In this document: positions 29,292-40,151 of the stretch, one piece after another
Layout: each line of letters begins with the position of its first letter
How positions within the stretch are numbered: position 1 is the stretch's first letter
Source: Romanomermis culicivorax
Lineage: Eukaryota > Nematoda > Enoplea > Mermithida > Mermithidae
Direction: 5' to 3'
DNA length: 64,000 nucleotides
Assembly: GCA_963922205.1 (NCBI GenBank)
Contig: CAWUHX010000031.1
Coordinates: 1,302,001 to 1,366,000 of the forward strand
The notes under the pieces: model-generated
Told to the model about the DNA's origin: nothing
Databases searched by the model: none
The model's input: only the letters and a program-made list of their open reading frames with translations
Translations under genes and position numbers: made by a program

Positions 29292-31182
29292 CACTGTTTT
29301 TTTTTGTACTCTACAAAGATTTTTTCCCTTGTACAAAGAAAAATTTTGACAATCTTTGTACTTGTACAAAGATTTTTTTTCCAGGAGGAACGATGTGCGT
29401 CAGTCTCGAGCTATTGCCAATGTTGTCGTCATAGCTGCATACAAAATTGAATCCTGATGTTCGAAATTCCAAAATTCAGAAAATTGAGTTTTGAAAGTTG
29501 AAAACCGACGTGAATCAAATGAGGTTTAAGAAAGCTAGCTCCTGACAGCTTATTTATTGATTTTAGAGCGAGCGATCAAAAATCTATCTGTGCCACTAAA
29601 ATTTTTCCCCAAGTTGCACATGACAACCTGGCCTGTACAAAAAAACCTGAATGCATCCAAGCATACCTAGAAATAAATTGAGATCAGAAATTAAAAGACA
29701 CCAAATAATGAAAGAGATGAATCTTGTTGAAGCTGGAGAGTTACACCAATTTTATCAGTATGTGAATAGTAAACTTTCTGCATCTAGGTATTCCTGATCT
29801 TAAATATAGAGACATAATTGCCATCAGTCCTATTGATAAATAAATAGCTGATTTGCTAAATGATTATTTTTCCTCTATTTCTACCAAACCTGAAAATATT
29901 CCTGATCCTAACCTTACTTCTGATAAAAAATTTGAACATAAATTCTCTTGTAGTTTTGATTACTGTTTTTTTCCACATTTGCACTATAATGTGGAAAAAA
30001 ATCTGGAACGAGGAAAAATTTTTTGAGGTCTTTCCACAAATGTGGAAGAAAAATTTGGGGTTTACAAATTTAAAAGATGCATTTTGGTGCATTTTAGGAG
30101 GTCCAAATCTCAAAATTTCCCGGCGTATTGCGCCGGTTATAACTTTAATAATCATCATTATTCATTAAGTAGCTGAGGCGCGGCTTTTATCATGTCTACC
30201 TTTAATTATCACTTAATCTATAATAGTTTTCATCATCTTAAACTTAGTATCTCATGTTTTAACTGGTCATCTTCAACATTTCATCATAATATTTAATGCA
30301 GATTCACATTTTTTCCTTTTGAGAAAGATCAATACGTCAAGTCTCTATGCTTTATGATGCGATTATTTCTTTGCTAACGTAAAATCAATTCAAAAGCTTC
30401 ATGGAAATATCTTTCGGAAATTTATACTCTTCTTACTCATATATTTTCGACCAAGTTCATGAGAGTTTACAAATAAATTACAGATTTTAATATTTTTCAA
30501 GTAAAATTCTAGAAATTACGACTCTTGAACACAAAATTGGAATCTAATTCTTGAAATAAATGTTCGGAAAATTGATTTTCCAGCATCCCAGAATGTCAAT
30601 ATACCCAAAAAAATTTCCGGCGCTTCGCGCCGGAAACATTACCATCTCTTTTGGGCTTTCACTTGTCATCATAGGGGACTCGACCATCGATTTCTCATGT
30701 AATTTAAAGTCAATTATGCTCTTGGATAGTTTGCTAGAAAATTTGTTCCACAATGCTTGTAGATTAGGCTTTAAGGGCGAACATTTCAATTTTTTCTTCA
30801 ATTTTAATGAATTAACTTCTCTAAAAACACCGGAAGGCTTGAAAAAGCTCAAAAACAGTGTGATAAAGCGTCTGGAAGCATTTTTAAGCCAAAAAACGAG
30901 GATTTTAAGACGAAAAAAAATTTTTTCCACATGTGGAAAAAAATTTGACCCCTTTCCACATTTGTGGAAAAAAGTTCGAGGAAAAAAAACAGTGGTTTTG
31001 ATTTCCTCCCTGTCCTTTCAGTGCTCAAAAATTTCAAACCAACGTTATCACTGGGTTCAGGATTACTGAAAAGTATTTACAAAACGAAAATTTTTTTGCA
31101 CAAAGAAAAATTAAAATGTACAAAGACTTTTGACTCCAATCTTTGTACAAGTACAAAGGGGTGTTGTACAAAAAAAACAGTG
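29292..31182. mobile_element. hAT-like MITE, GTAC word, containing a nested MITE
   Basis: Ends CACTGTTTTTTTTTGTAC and GTACAAAAAAAACAGTG, with exact duplication GTTAGTGG (29284-29291, 31183-31190). The words ctttgtacttgtacaaag (29362-29380) and ctttgtacaagtacaaag (31141-31158) lie near the two ends. Removing the nested element and its duplication (29961-31002) leaves about 849 bp. The body at 29470-29650 matches, inverted, the interior of the CCTC-word elements (accgacgtgaatcaaatga, ccccaagttgcacat), so body and word have been recombined. Confidence 0.9.
29961..30994. mobile_element. hAT-like MITE, CCAC/GTGG word
   Basis: 1034-bp element starting (T)ACTGTTTTTTTCCAC and ending GAGGAAAAAAAACAGTG, flanked by exact duplication GTTTTGAT (29953-29960, 30995-31002). 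The word tttccacaaatgtggaa near 30037 recurs as tttccacatttgtggaa near 30953. The body is an inverted relative of 40152-41169, which carries CCCC/GGGG at the equivalent places. CCGGCG palindromes at about 30119 and 30617 lie at the same relative positions as in that relative. Confidence 0.92.
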
Positions 31183-31190
31183 GTTAGTGG

Positions 31191-31819
31191 CATCGAAAAT
31201 TCTCAAAATCAAGACAATGATTGGAATTTTCTGAACTATACATCTTAATTTTGTACAAAACTTTCTCATAAGATAAGAGTTGTATGCTTTTGAAGCCGTT
31301 CTCCGATCATAACAACAAATTAAACGTACTAATAGAAATCGGCGCTAAGAACCGGAAATTTTCAAAATTCGAGTCAAAAATATGATCAAATAACACTCCA
31401 CTGCAAAAATCTCTCAAGTGAAAGACGGAAAACCGTTAGGGTTTTATTTAAATAGACCCAACGAAAAACTGACTGAAAATATCGCTTAAGTTCTAGCTCT
31501 TACCATTTAGAGAAGCTCTTGAAATGCTTTTTGATTTTCCCCAATGCTGAAAGTTGTCTGGGCGCTTCGCGCGGAGACACATGTTTATTGTGTCGGTCCA
31601 GATGTACAGATCGAAAATGGAGGAGAAATGTTTTATTTCTTTCGTCAACCAAATGTTGAAAAGATCACAATCAATCATCGGTAGTTGCAGAAGAATGTGC
31701 TGAAAAAATGAATTTTCGACGTTTCAGAGGCCTCGAAATCAAAGTTTTTGGGCGCCGAACAAGTTACTTTAGCCAGCCTTTTGATTTTTTCTTCAAAACC
31801 TAGAAAATTCAGTTTTAAG
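31191..31819. mobile_element. Fragment of a CCTC-type MITE body
   Basis: Partial inverted similarity to the interior of 12826-14089, e.g. gcgccgaacaagttact near 31755 and a modified palindrome gggcgcttcgcgcgg near 31560. It continues after the nested element at 31828-32653 (gaatgaaatacaag, tttagagtgagcaac), showing one older element split by that insertion. Termini are not identified on the left. Confidence 0.5.
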
Positions 31820-31827
31820 AGTCTGGA

Positions 31828-32653
31828 CAGCGTTTTTTTGTGCACGGGCATTTGTGCCAATTGGCACAAGAGACCAAAAAAATTTGTGCCAATGGCACAA
31901 AGAATTTTATTCTACTAGAAAGATACTGAAAACTGTGGAAAAGTTTTAGGCCAAAATTTTGATAAAAAGTTAACGTTTATCGTATATAAATTTTTTGTAA
32001 AAACCGTGCCCACCCTATTTTTCAGCTAACCATATCGGTGAAATAAGAAAAAACCGTGCAAGTAGTACACGACGACTCGAAAAGAAATGGAATGCTGAGA
32101 AAATTTAAATAACTCTAGAATTGTTCAGGAAGTTCAAATTGATTCAATGTTCGACTACGAATCTTATTTAACAACAATGTAAAAACTAGTGAAAACAGAG
32201 TCGAAAGTAGTGTAAATTTTCGGTCGGAACATTGCACCATTACCAACGATACTGAATTTTCTATTTGAATGAATCAAACACAAAAAGTAAGAATTTCAGT
32301 TTTAAATCCGAATGTGACTGAATGAACAGAGAATATTCAGATTTCCTTTCCATTCATAATTCATTGACAGCCTATAAACTTTGCCGCAACGATGGTGAAC
32401 AGTGATCCGAAAAGAACTTGTTCGCTTTCGGGTAAAATACGAGTAGATAATATTATATTGATTGATTCGGCGCGTAGCGCCGAAATTTTTTTGCATTTTT
32501 CAACCACTGAATCGTCTAAAAATCAAGGGAATTTAAAGGGAATTTAAAATTTAAAATTTATTTATTGCCAATTGACACAAACGCTCAAAATTTCTTGTCC
32601 CATTCCAAATTTTTTTGTGCCAAAAACCATGTTTTGGCACAAAAAAAACACTG
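31828..32653 (-). mobile_element. hAT-like MITE, GTGCC/GGCAC word, copy 1
   Basis: 826 bp, CAGCGTTTTTTTGTGCAC to GGCACAAAAAAAACACTG, flanked by exact duplication AGTCTGGA (31820-31827, 32654-32661). The words tgtgccaattggcacaa (31853) and gtgcc/ggcac (32616-32645) lie at the two ends. Inverted relative of 39253-40120. One palindrome, cggcgcgtagcgccg, at 32468. Confidence 0.93.
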
Positions 32654-32661
32654 AGTCTGGA

Positions 32662-33161
32662 GCTGACGCGAAGTGAATGAAATACAAGGGAAGTAACTTT
32701 TAATCATTTTTCTGATGAAACTGAGCGAATTTATCAATTTTAGAGTGAGCAACTAAAAATTTATCTCTGATACCAAATTTTTCCACATTGCAACCCGGCT
32801 TGTGCAAAAGAACTCTGATGATTGATTTGAATAATGACTGATCATGTGAGCTTTATTTATGTGTGTGACTGAGAATGTAATCAAAATGATTTATCTGTTA
32901 TGTGGGCTTCTTACTGTGATTTTGAAGAGTGTTTTGAAATTAATTTCTTGGAAAAAACATTGTTTTTTACTACCTAGGCACAATTTTTATGCCAATTAGA
33001 GCAGTGAAAGTGTTTTTATATTTTTATCAAACTTTTGGCATAAAACTTTTCAAAGGTTTTCAGTATGTTATTGCGGTGAAAACATTTTTTGTGCCATTGG
33101 CACAAATTTTTTTGGCCTTTTGTGCCAATTGGCACAAATGTTAGTGCACAAAAAAACACTG
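32662..33161. mobile_element. Right part of an older element ending in GTGCC words
   Basis: Continuation of the CCTC-type body fragment to the left of copy 1 above, passing into DNA with gtgccattggcac and tgtgccaattggcacaa (33083-33137) and a terminal CACTG at 33157-33161. The right end is clear; the left end is lost. It appears to be a chimeric element combining that body with GTGCC ends. Confidence 0.55.
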
Positions 33162-33166
33162 ACTGG

Positions 33167-34105
33167 CATACCCGTATCCAGGATTTTCAAAAAAGGGGGG
33201 AATTTTCAAATTTTTTTTAGAATTTACTGAGTAAGAAGAAAATCTTTTTTTTCAGTAAAGACGACATATTTTCAGTTAGTTTATCTGTGCTTCAGTTTTT
33301 TTACACAGGCTAGGTTGCAATGTGCGACCTTGGGGAAAAATTTTGGTTGCACAGATTTTTGGTTGCTCGCTCTAGAATGAATAAATTAGCTTATGTTTAT
33401 CGAAAAAAATATCAGCTAGCTTTCTTGTATTTCATTCGATTCACGTCGGTTTTAAACTTTCAAAGCCCAATTTTCTGAATTTTGGAGAGAAATATAAAAA
33501 GGTTTGATATGAATTAACTTGTTCAGCGCGCAGCGCCGAAAATTTTTTCGGATTTGGATATTCTGAAACGCTGCAAAATTAATCTTTTCTTTTTTTATTC
33601 CCTAGACAGAAGGTTTATTTTTTCGATAAAGTTTTATGAATTTTCAGTCGGGCAAACTACAATTTAAAATTTAGGAAAGCAACCAAGAATTTTAATTCTC
33701 AATCCACCAAGAATTTCGACTTGGACTAAAAACGTTTTAATCACACAAATGTCAAAATTTTTTGTAAAGATCGCAAAAAAAATTCGCAAAAAACCGAGAA
33801 AAATCTTTCTGTTCGTTAAATTCGCCAAAAAACAACGCAGGATTATACCTTTATGCAAAATATAATGATAATTAAAAGGTGTAAGTATAGCTAAGAATGA
33901 CATTTTCTAACCGCGCACTGGAATGATATAGAAAAATTATTAAATAATTAAAATCCGCCGCGTAGCGTCGGAAAATTTTCACTATATTTTCCATTTTATT
34001 ACGCAAATTTAATTTGGGAATAGTGATGTAGTACAATGATATTCTTGAAAATTATAAATGTAAGGGGGGAATGATCCCCTTCCCCTCCCCCTAAATACGG
34101 GCCTG
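33167..34105. mobile_element. CATACCCGTATCC-ended MITE with inserted MITE body
   Basis: Starts CATACCCGTATCCAGG and ends CTAAATACGGGCCTG; relative of 43314-49001. The left duplication CTGACTGG (33159-33166) is recovered on the right only by joining 34106-34110 to 35483-35485 across the later insertion at 34111-35474. From about 33290 to 34008 it contains a piece homologous to the CCTC-element interior (palindromes near 33527 and 33958), beginning at a terminus-like CAGTTTTTTTACACAGG. Confidence 0.75.
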
Positions 34106-34110
34106 CTGAC

Positions 34111-35474
34111 CACTGTTTTTTCCCCGGGCCTTTTCCCCAAATGGGGAAAGGGCATACATGTAATTGGGGGGAAGTGCTATGGGAACCCCCCCCCCAGAAA
34201 TCGTCGACCATATGGCTAGCCATTGGACGACCCCCCCCCCAGGATTTTCCAATCCTATGGCTAGCCATATGGTAGCCCTAGGGACCCCCATAGTTTTAGT
34301 CGGAAAAATACTGAAAAATGTCATTTTTCCATGAAAAATGTCAATTTTTGAATAAAAAGTGGTCAAAAACGTCAATTTTCTCGGCACTTCGCGCCATAAG
34401 TACATATTTTATCATTTATTAGACAAAAATTACTACTTTTCAAACCGTTTTTCGGACATTTTTCATGGAAAAAATCGAATTTTTTTTTCCTTCAGGGACC
34501 CCTCCCACCAAAATTTTGGGAATTACTGACCCCCGGCCCCAAAAAAGTGCTCCAACCCCCCCAGACCTCGGAGCTCCGTTACATGTATGGGAAAGGGGTT
34601 TCCATTTTCCCGAAGTCGTTTTTTCACCCAAAAATGCTCATAGATGCTTTATTTAAGTGTTTAGAGCTCTTTCAAGCCTTCTTGTGTTTTTGAACTCTAA
34701 TCTACAAGCATTGTAGAACAATTTTTCTAGCAAACTATCCGAGAGCATAATGAATTAGAATTAGATGAGAAATCGACGGTCAAGTCCTTTACGATGAAAA
34801 GTGAGATGCCAGGCACGAAGCGCAGGAAAATTTTTCAAGAATTGACAATCAGCGATGCTCGAAAATCTATTTTCTGACCATTTATTTCAAGAATTATTCA
34901 AATTTTGTCCTTAAAAGTCGTAATTTCAAGAATTTTATATGAAAAATTTTTAAACCAGTAATTTATTTATAAACTTTCAATCTCATGGACTTGGCCGAAA
35001 AAATATAAGTAGAAATTTCAGAAAACTACTTCCATAAAGCTTTTGAATTGATTTTACGTTAGGAAAAAACGAATTACTTCAGAAAGCTTAGAAACTTGAG
35101 GTATTGACCTTTCTCAAAAACCGTGTCAAGAAAAAAATGCGAATCTTCATTAAATATCGCAATTAAAATATCGCAATTAAATATTGAAGATTACCAGATA
35201 AAACATGAGACGTTTAAGATGATGAAAACTATTATAGATTTAGTTAAAATGAAGGTATAGACATATGTACATAATAATGATAATTAAAGTTCGAACCGGC
35301 GCGAACCGCCAGAACATTTTGAGATTATTATGACCTTCTAAAATGCACCAAAATGCATCTTTTCTGTATCCGATCCTCAAAATTTTTTTCCCCAAATGGG
35401 GAAAGAGCCCAAAATTTTTTTCCATTTTCCAAATTTTTTCCCCGAAAAAGCACGATTTGAGGGAAAAAACAGTG
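34111..35474. mobile_element. hAT-like MITE, CCCC/GGGG word, copy 1
   Basis: CACTGTTTTTTCCCC to GAGGGAAAAAACAGTG; flanks CTGCTGAC (34103-34110) and CTCCTGAT (35475-35482) match at 6 of 8. The word ttttccccaaatggggaaa occurs near 34131 and again near 35388. Without the nested 34153-34589 element it is about 919 bp. Same family as 40152-41169, more diverged; its two palindromes (near 34813 and 35297) are decayed. Confidence 0.82.
34153..34589. mobile_element. GC-rich MITE (CATACATGTAA subfamily), copy 1
   Basis: 437 bp, CATACATGTAATTGGGGGG to CCGTTACATGTATG, flanked by exact duplication GGAAAGGG (34145-34152, 34590-34597). It has split the left palindromic word region of its host MITE. A distinctive ccatatggctagcc repeat lies inside, shared with 44936-45368. 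Confidence 0.92.
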
Positions 35475-35497
35475 CTCCTGATTGGCTGGCTCAAAAC

Positions 35498-37976
35498 CAG
35501 TGTTTTTCGTGCCGAAACATGGTTTTTGGCTTTGGCACAAAAAATTTTGAACGTTTGTGCCAATGGGCACAAAATTTTTGGCTGTTCAAACATTAAATTC
35601 CCTCAATTTTTAGACGATTTAGTGGCTTATCTGCTCGTATTTGAACCGAACGCGAACAAGTTCTCTTCGAATACCGTATCAGCATCGTTGCGGCAAAGTT
35701 TATAGGCTGTCAATGAATTATGAATGGAAAGGAAATCTGAATATTCTCTGTTCATTCAGTCACATTCGGATTTAAAACTGAAATTCTTACTTTTTGTGTT
35801 TGATTCATTCAAATAGAAAATTCAAAATCGTTGGTAATGGTACAGTGTTCCGACGGAAAATTTACACTACTTCCGACTTTACTTTCACTAGTTTTTACAT
35901 AGTCGAAAATTGAATCAATTTGAACTTCCTAAACAATTCTGGAGTTATTTAAATTTTCTCAGCATTCCATTTCTTTTCGAGTCGTCGTGAAATACTTGCA
36001 CAGTTTTTTCTTATCGCATTGACATGCTTAGCTGAAAAATAGGTTAGGCACGATTTCTACAAAAAATTAATGCATTAAATGAAAAAAAATTAATTTTTTT
36101 TGAGAAAAAAATTTTGAGCGTTTGTACCAATTGGCACAAAGTTTTTTGATGGTCAAACAGTAAATTTCCTTGATTTTCAGACGTCTTAGGGGCTGAAAAT
36201 GCAAAAAATTTTCGGCGCTGCGCGCCGAGTCGATGTTTATATAATTTTAATTACTCGTATATTTGACCCGACCGCGAACGAGTTCTCTTCGAAAAGTGTA
36301 TTACTATCGTTGCAGCGAACTTTATAGGCTGCCAATGACTGATGAATCAAAAGAAATTCTAAATATTCTCTGTTCATTTAGTCAGATTCAGATTTAAAAC
36401 TGAAATTCTTACTTTTAGTGTTTGATTGATTCAAACAGAAAAATCGATATCGTTGGTATACGATGTTTCGACCGAAAATTTACACAATCATCGACTTTAT
36501 TTTCTCTAGTCTTTACATTGTTGTTAGGATAGATATTCGTAGTCGAAAATTGAATCAGTAATATGAGTTTCCTGAACAATTCTACAGTTATATTTAAATT
36601 TCCTCAACATTCCATTTCTGTTTGAGTCGTCGTGAACCAATTTCTTGCACAGTTTTTTCTTATCTCACTGACATATGGTTAGCTGAAAAATAAGATGGGC
36701 ACGATGTCTACAAAAAATTAATGCGTTAAATTCAAGCGTAGTAGCTATGATTAGGTATATTTTTATCAAACTTCTAGCCTAAAACCTTTCAGCAGTTTTC
36801 AGTATGAAAAATATTAAAAAATAATTTTCACTCTAAAAACGTACTGAAAACCTTAAAAAAATTTCGTGCCGAAGGTTTCATAAAAACATAACTGAAGATA
36901 CTTTACCGCATTAGTTTGCATAAAAATTGCGCCTGCTCTATTTTCTCTAACCACATCTGTGAGATAAGAAGAACTGATTTAGAAAACGGTTTCTACGATC
37001 CGAAAAGAAATCGACTGCTGCGCAAATTCAGATATTTTTATAGACTTTGTCATTAAGTTTATATTTTCCCTTACTTTTCGGCTTCCTTCCTAACAACTAT
37101 TAAAGATTAAATTGGGATGTCTTGTCCTTACATGCATTCTGCTAGGGGTCAGCCAGGACGGGGGGTGGAATACAATTTTTTCCATTCTTGATAATGAAAA
37201 GAAAGGTCTTGGAAAGGTTTTCTGACATCCAGACAGCATATTTTTATAACTATATTAGTCAGATATATTAAATAATTTGCCTAGACAGCACTTTTTACAG
37301 TTTTAATGTTACTCTTTTGGAATCAAGTATGCTTTGTTTAGAAAAATTGTTAAACTACAGAATCAGAATCATTCCCATTTTTTTGACGAATTTCTCTTCT
37401 CTCTTGATCATTTTCCTTCATCAACTTCTCAATCATTGCTAGGGGAGTCAAATCTACTGGGGGTCAGCACGAATCTGCTGGGGGTCAATAAAAATCTGTT
37501 GGGGGTCAAAACCCCCACCAAACCCCTCCCCCCCCACGTGGATGTATGGTCTTGTCTATAATTGCTTTCTCCTGAAAAAAGTCGAAGTCGCGTCGCATAA
37601 ATCTTTGGTTGAAAAATTGTGTCAACACCAAAAATATAAGTTTCGGTTCTCAATCCAACTGAATGAACAGAAAACGTTAATCCTTTCACCAGTCATTGAT
37701 AATCTCAAAGTCTGTTGCGACAATACAAATATACTATTCAAATAGAATCCGCTCGCGTTCGAGACAAAGTAAAGTAGTTAATATTAAACTCATTGAGTCG
37801 GCGCGAAGCGCCGAAAAAATTTTGCGTTTCGAACCCCTAAAATGACTAAAAAATTAAGGAAGTTCAGCCTTGCACCAGCCAAAATATTTGCGCCAATTGG
37901 CCCAAACGCTCAAAATTTTTTGTGCGATTCCAAATTTTTTTGTGCCAAAAACAATGTTTGGTCACAAAAAACACTG
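35498..37976. mobile_element. Composite of three GTGCC-word MITE copies
   Basis: Left end CAGTGTTTTTCGTGCC at 35498 and right end TCACAAAAAACACTG at 37976 are both the same terminus type, pointing inward. Inside lie a forward copy (35498-36075), a second forward copy starting near 36100 (palindrome at 36208), and an inverted copy (about 36830-37976, palindrome at 37799), the last split by 37127-37548. Outer flanks CTCAAAAC (35490-35497) and CTCAAAAA (read across the insertion at 37984) match 7 of 8, suggesting the composite moved as one unit. Confidence 0.7.
37127..37548. mobile_element. CATACATGCACGTG-family element with complete ends
   Basis: 422 bp, CTTACATGCATTC to ACGTGGATGTATG, flanked by exact duplication GTCTTGTC (37119-37126, 37549-37556). 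Contains three tandem ctgctgggggtca-like units near its right end. Relatives at 17115-17420 and around 8060-9316. Inserted in the third copy of the composite. Confidence 0.9.
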
Positions 37977-37983
37977 CTCAAAA

Positions 37984-39250
37984 CAGTGTTTTATTTGTTC
38001 GAAACTTTTTGTCTCATTTGAGGAAAAAACCCAAAAATTTTTTCCTCATGAGGAAAAATTAACTTTTAGTTTCTTTGCGTAAAAATCGCTCAAAATCATT
38101 TCTAATGTGTTTTTTGAACGTTTCTCATTAACTTGCATCCTATCCCGTCAAAAAAGAGACATTTTTTGGCAAAAACACTCGACATATGACTTGCTTGTAA
38201 ATAAATGTTTAAGTGAGTTTACATGACCCAAGCAAGAGAATTATTAACGGACCTTCAATTATTTCTTTTATTTCTTTGACGACATAAAACAACCTAATTT
38301 TGACATAACAAGTAGATCAAACAGTAAACTTTGATAAAAACATAACAATAAAAAATAGAATTCTAAAACTGATTTGGCATAAAGGTATGAACTTGACCAT
38401 AGGGTCTTTGTTCTGCAATGACCAGGTTGGCGAACTTGGCGAAAAATTTTGGTTGCACAGATAAATTTTTGGTTTTTCACTCTAAAATCAAGAAGTTAGC
38501 TTAATTTTACAAAAACCACCAAAAGCTAGTTTTCTTTTATTTCATTTGATTCGCGTCGGTTTTAGGCTTTTAAAACCAAATTTTCTGAGTTTTGAAGAGA
38601 AAATGAAAAGATTGGTTTGAGTAACTTGTTTATCACCTGGTGCCGAAAATGTTTCTAGGATATTCATATTCTAAAATGCTGGAAAATGAGCCTTTTCAAC
38701 TTTTATTTCCTATCCTAGACAGAAGATTTAATTTTCCAGTGAATTTAATGAATTCAGTGGGGCAGACTACAATTCAACACAAAAACTAGAAAAGCAACCA
38801 ATAATTTTGATTCTTCAACCAGCGAAAATTCCCACTTGGACTCAAAATGTTTTAATCACACAAATGTAAAAATCTTTTTAAAGACCGCGAAAAGACTTTG
38901 GCAAAATAGTCGAGAAAAATCTTGCTTTTCGTCAAATTCTCAAAAAACGACACAGGATCAAACATTTATCTATAATATATTGATAATTAAAAGCTATAAT
39001 CATTAGCTAGAATGGCATTTTCTAACCGCGCATTGGAATAAAAATAGGAAAATTATTAAATAATTAAAATCCCGGCGCGAAGCGCCGGAAAATTTCAACA
39101 ATTTTCAATTTTATAACGCGTAAAATGCACCTTCGAACAGAAAACCATCAAAAAACTTTTTCTCAAATTGGTGCCTAAGTACAAAAAAATTTTCCTCAAT
39201 TCCAAAAAAAATTCCTGAAAAATAGTCTATTGAGGAGAAAAGAAACTGTG
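37984..39250. mobile_element. hAT-like MITE, CCTC/GAGG word, copy 2
   Basis: 1267 bp, close in length to 12826-14089 (1264 bp). Starts CAGTGTTTTATTTG, ends GAAACTGTG. Left duplication GCTCAAAA (37976-37983); the right copy (40127-40134) lies beyond the later insertion at 39253-40120. Words ttttcctcatgaggaaaaa (38040) and ttgaggag (39229) mark the ends; cggcgcgaagcgccgg at 39073. Confidence 0.88.
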
Positions 39251-39252
39251 GC

Positions 39253-40120
39253 CAGTGTTCTTTTTTTGTGCCAAAACATGGTTTTTGGCACAAAAAAAAT
39301 TGGAATGGCACAAAAAATTTTGAGCGTTTGTGCCAATTGGCACAAAATTTTTGGCTGGTCAAAAATTAAACTTCCTTGATTTTTAGACGTCTTAGGGGCT
39401 GAAAACGTAAAAAATTTTCGGCGCTTCGCGCCGAGTCATCGAATATAATATTTTCTATTTGTATATTTGACCCGAACGCGAACGATTCCTCTTCGAACAG
39501 TGTATTAGTATCGTTGCAGCAAACTCTATAGGCTGTCAATGTCAACGACTGATGGATGAAAAGAAATTCTGAATATTCTCTGTCCATTCAGTCAAATTCG
39601 GATTTAAAACTGAAATTCTCACTTTTCGTGTTTGATTGATTCGAATAAGAATAATAGAAAAATCGATATCGTTGGTAATGGTACAATGTTTCGATCGAAA
39701 ATTTACACAATTTTCGACTTTATTTTCTCTAATAGTCTTAACATTGTTGTTAAATATATCTTACCTAAAGATATTCATATTCGTAGTCAAAAATTGAATC
39801 AGTTTGAATTTCCTGAACAATTCTAGAGTTATTTAAATTTTCTCAGCATCCATTCCTTTTTGAGTCGTCGTGAACTATTTTCCCGCACAGTTTTTTCTTA
39901 TCTAACTGACATGTTTAGCTGAAAAATAGGTAGGGCACGATTTTTACAAAAAAGTAATGTGTAAAACGTTAACTTTCCATCCATCAAAATTTTTGGCCTA
40001 AAACTTTTCCGCAGTTTTCAGTATGTTTCTAGTAGAAAAAAAATTTTTCTGCCATTGGCACTAATTTTTTTGGCCTCTTGTGCCAATTGGCACAAATGTC
40101 CGTGCACAAAAAAAACGCTG
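39253..40120 (+). mobile_element. hAT-like MITE, GTGCC/GGCAC word, copy 2
   Basis: 868 bp, CAGTGTTCTTTTTTTGTGCC to GTGCACAAAAAAAACGCTG, flanked by exact duplication ACTGTGGC (39245-39252, 40121-40128). Words gtgccaattggcac at about 39331 and 40081. One palindrome cggcgcttcgcgccg at 39419. It inserted across the right border of copy 2 of the CCTC-word element, after that element had landed. Confidence 0.94.
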
Positions 40121-40151
40121 ACTGTGGCTCAAAAAACTACTCCGCTCCGCT

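Noticed and set aside
29860-31069. Long frames on both strands at 29.9-31.1 kb and similar ones at 35.3, 40.1 and 41.0 kb
   Set aside because: They lie in MITE bodies, recur at the same relative place in each copy, are Phe/Lys-rich from AT bias, and lack any domain.
33159-34113. Absence of a target duplication for the element at 33167-34105
   Set aside because: The right copy seemed to fail (CTGACCAC), but joining across the later insertion at 34111-35474 restores CTGACTGG, so the element was kept.
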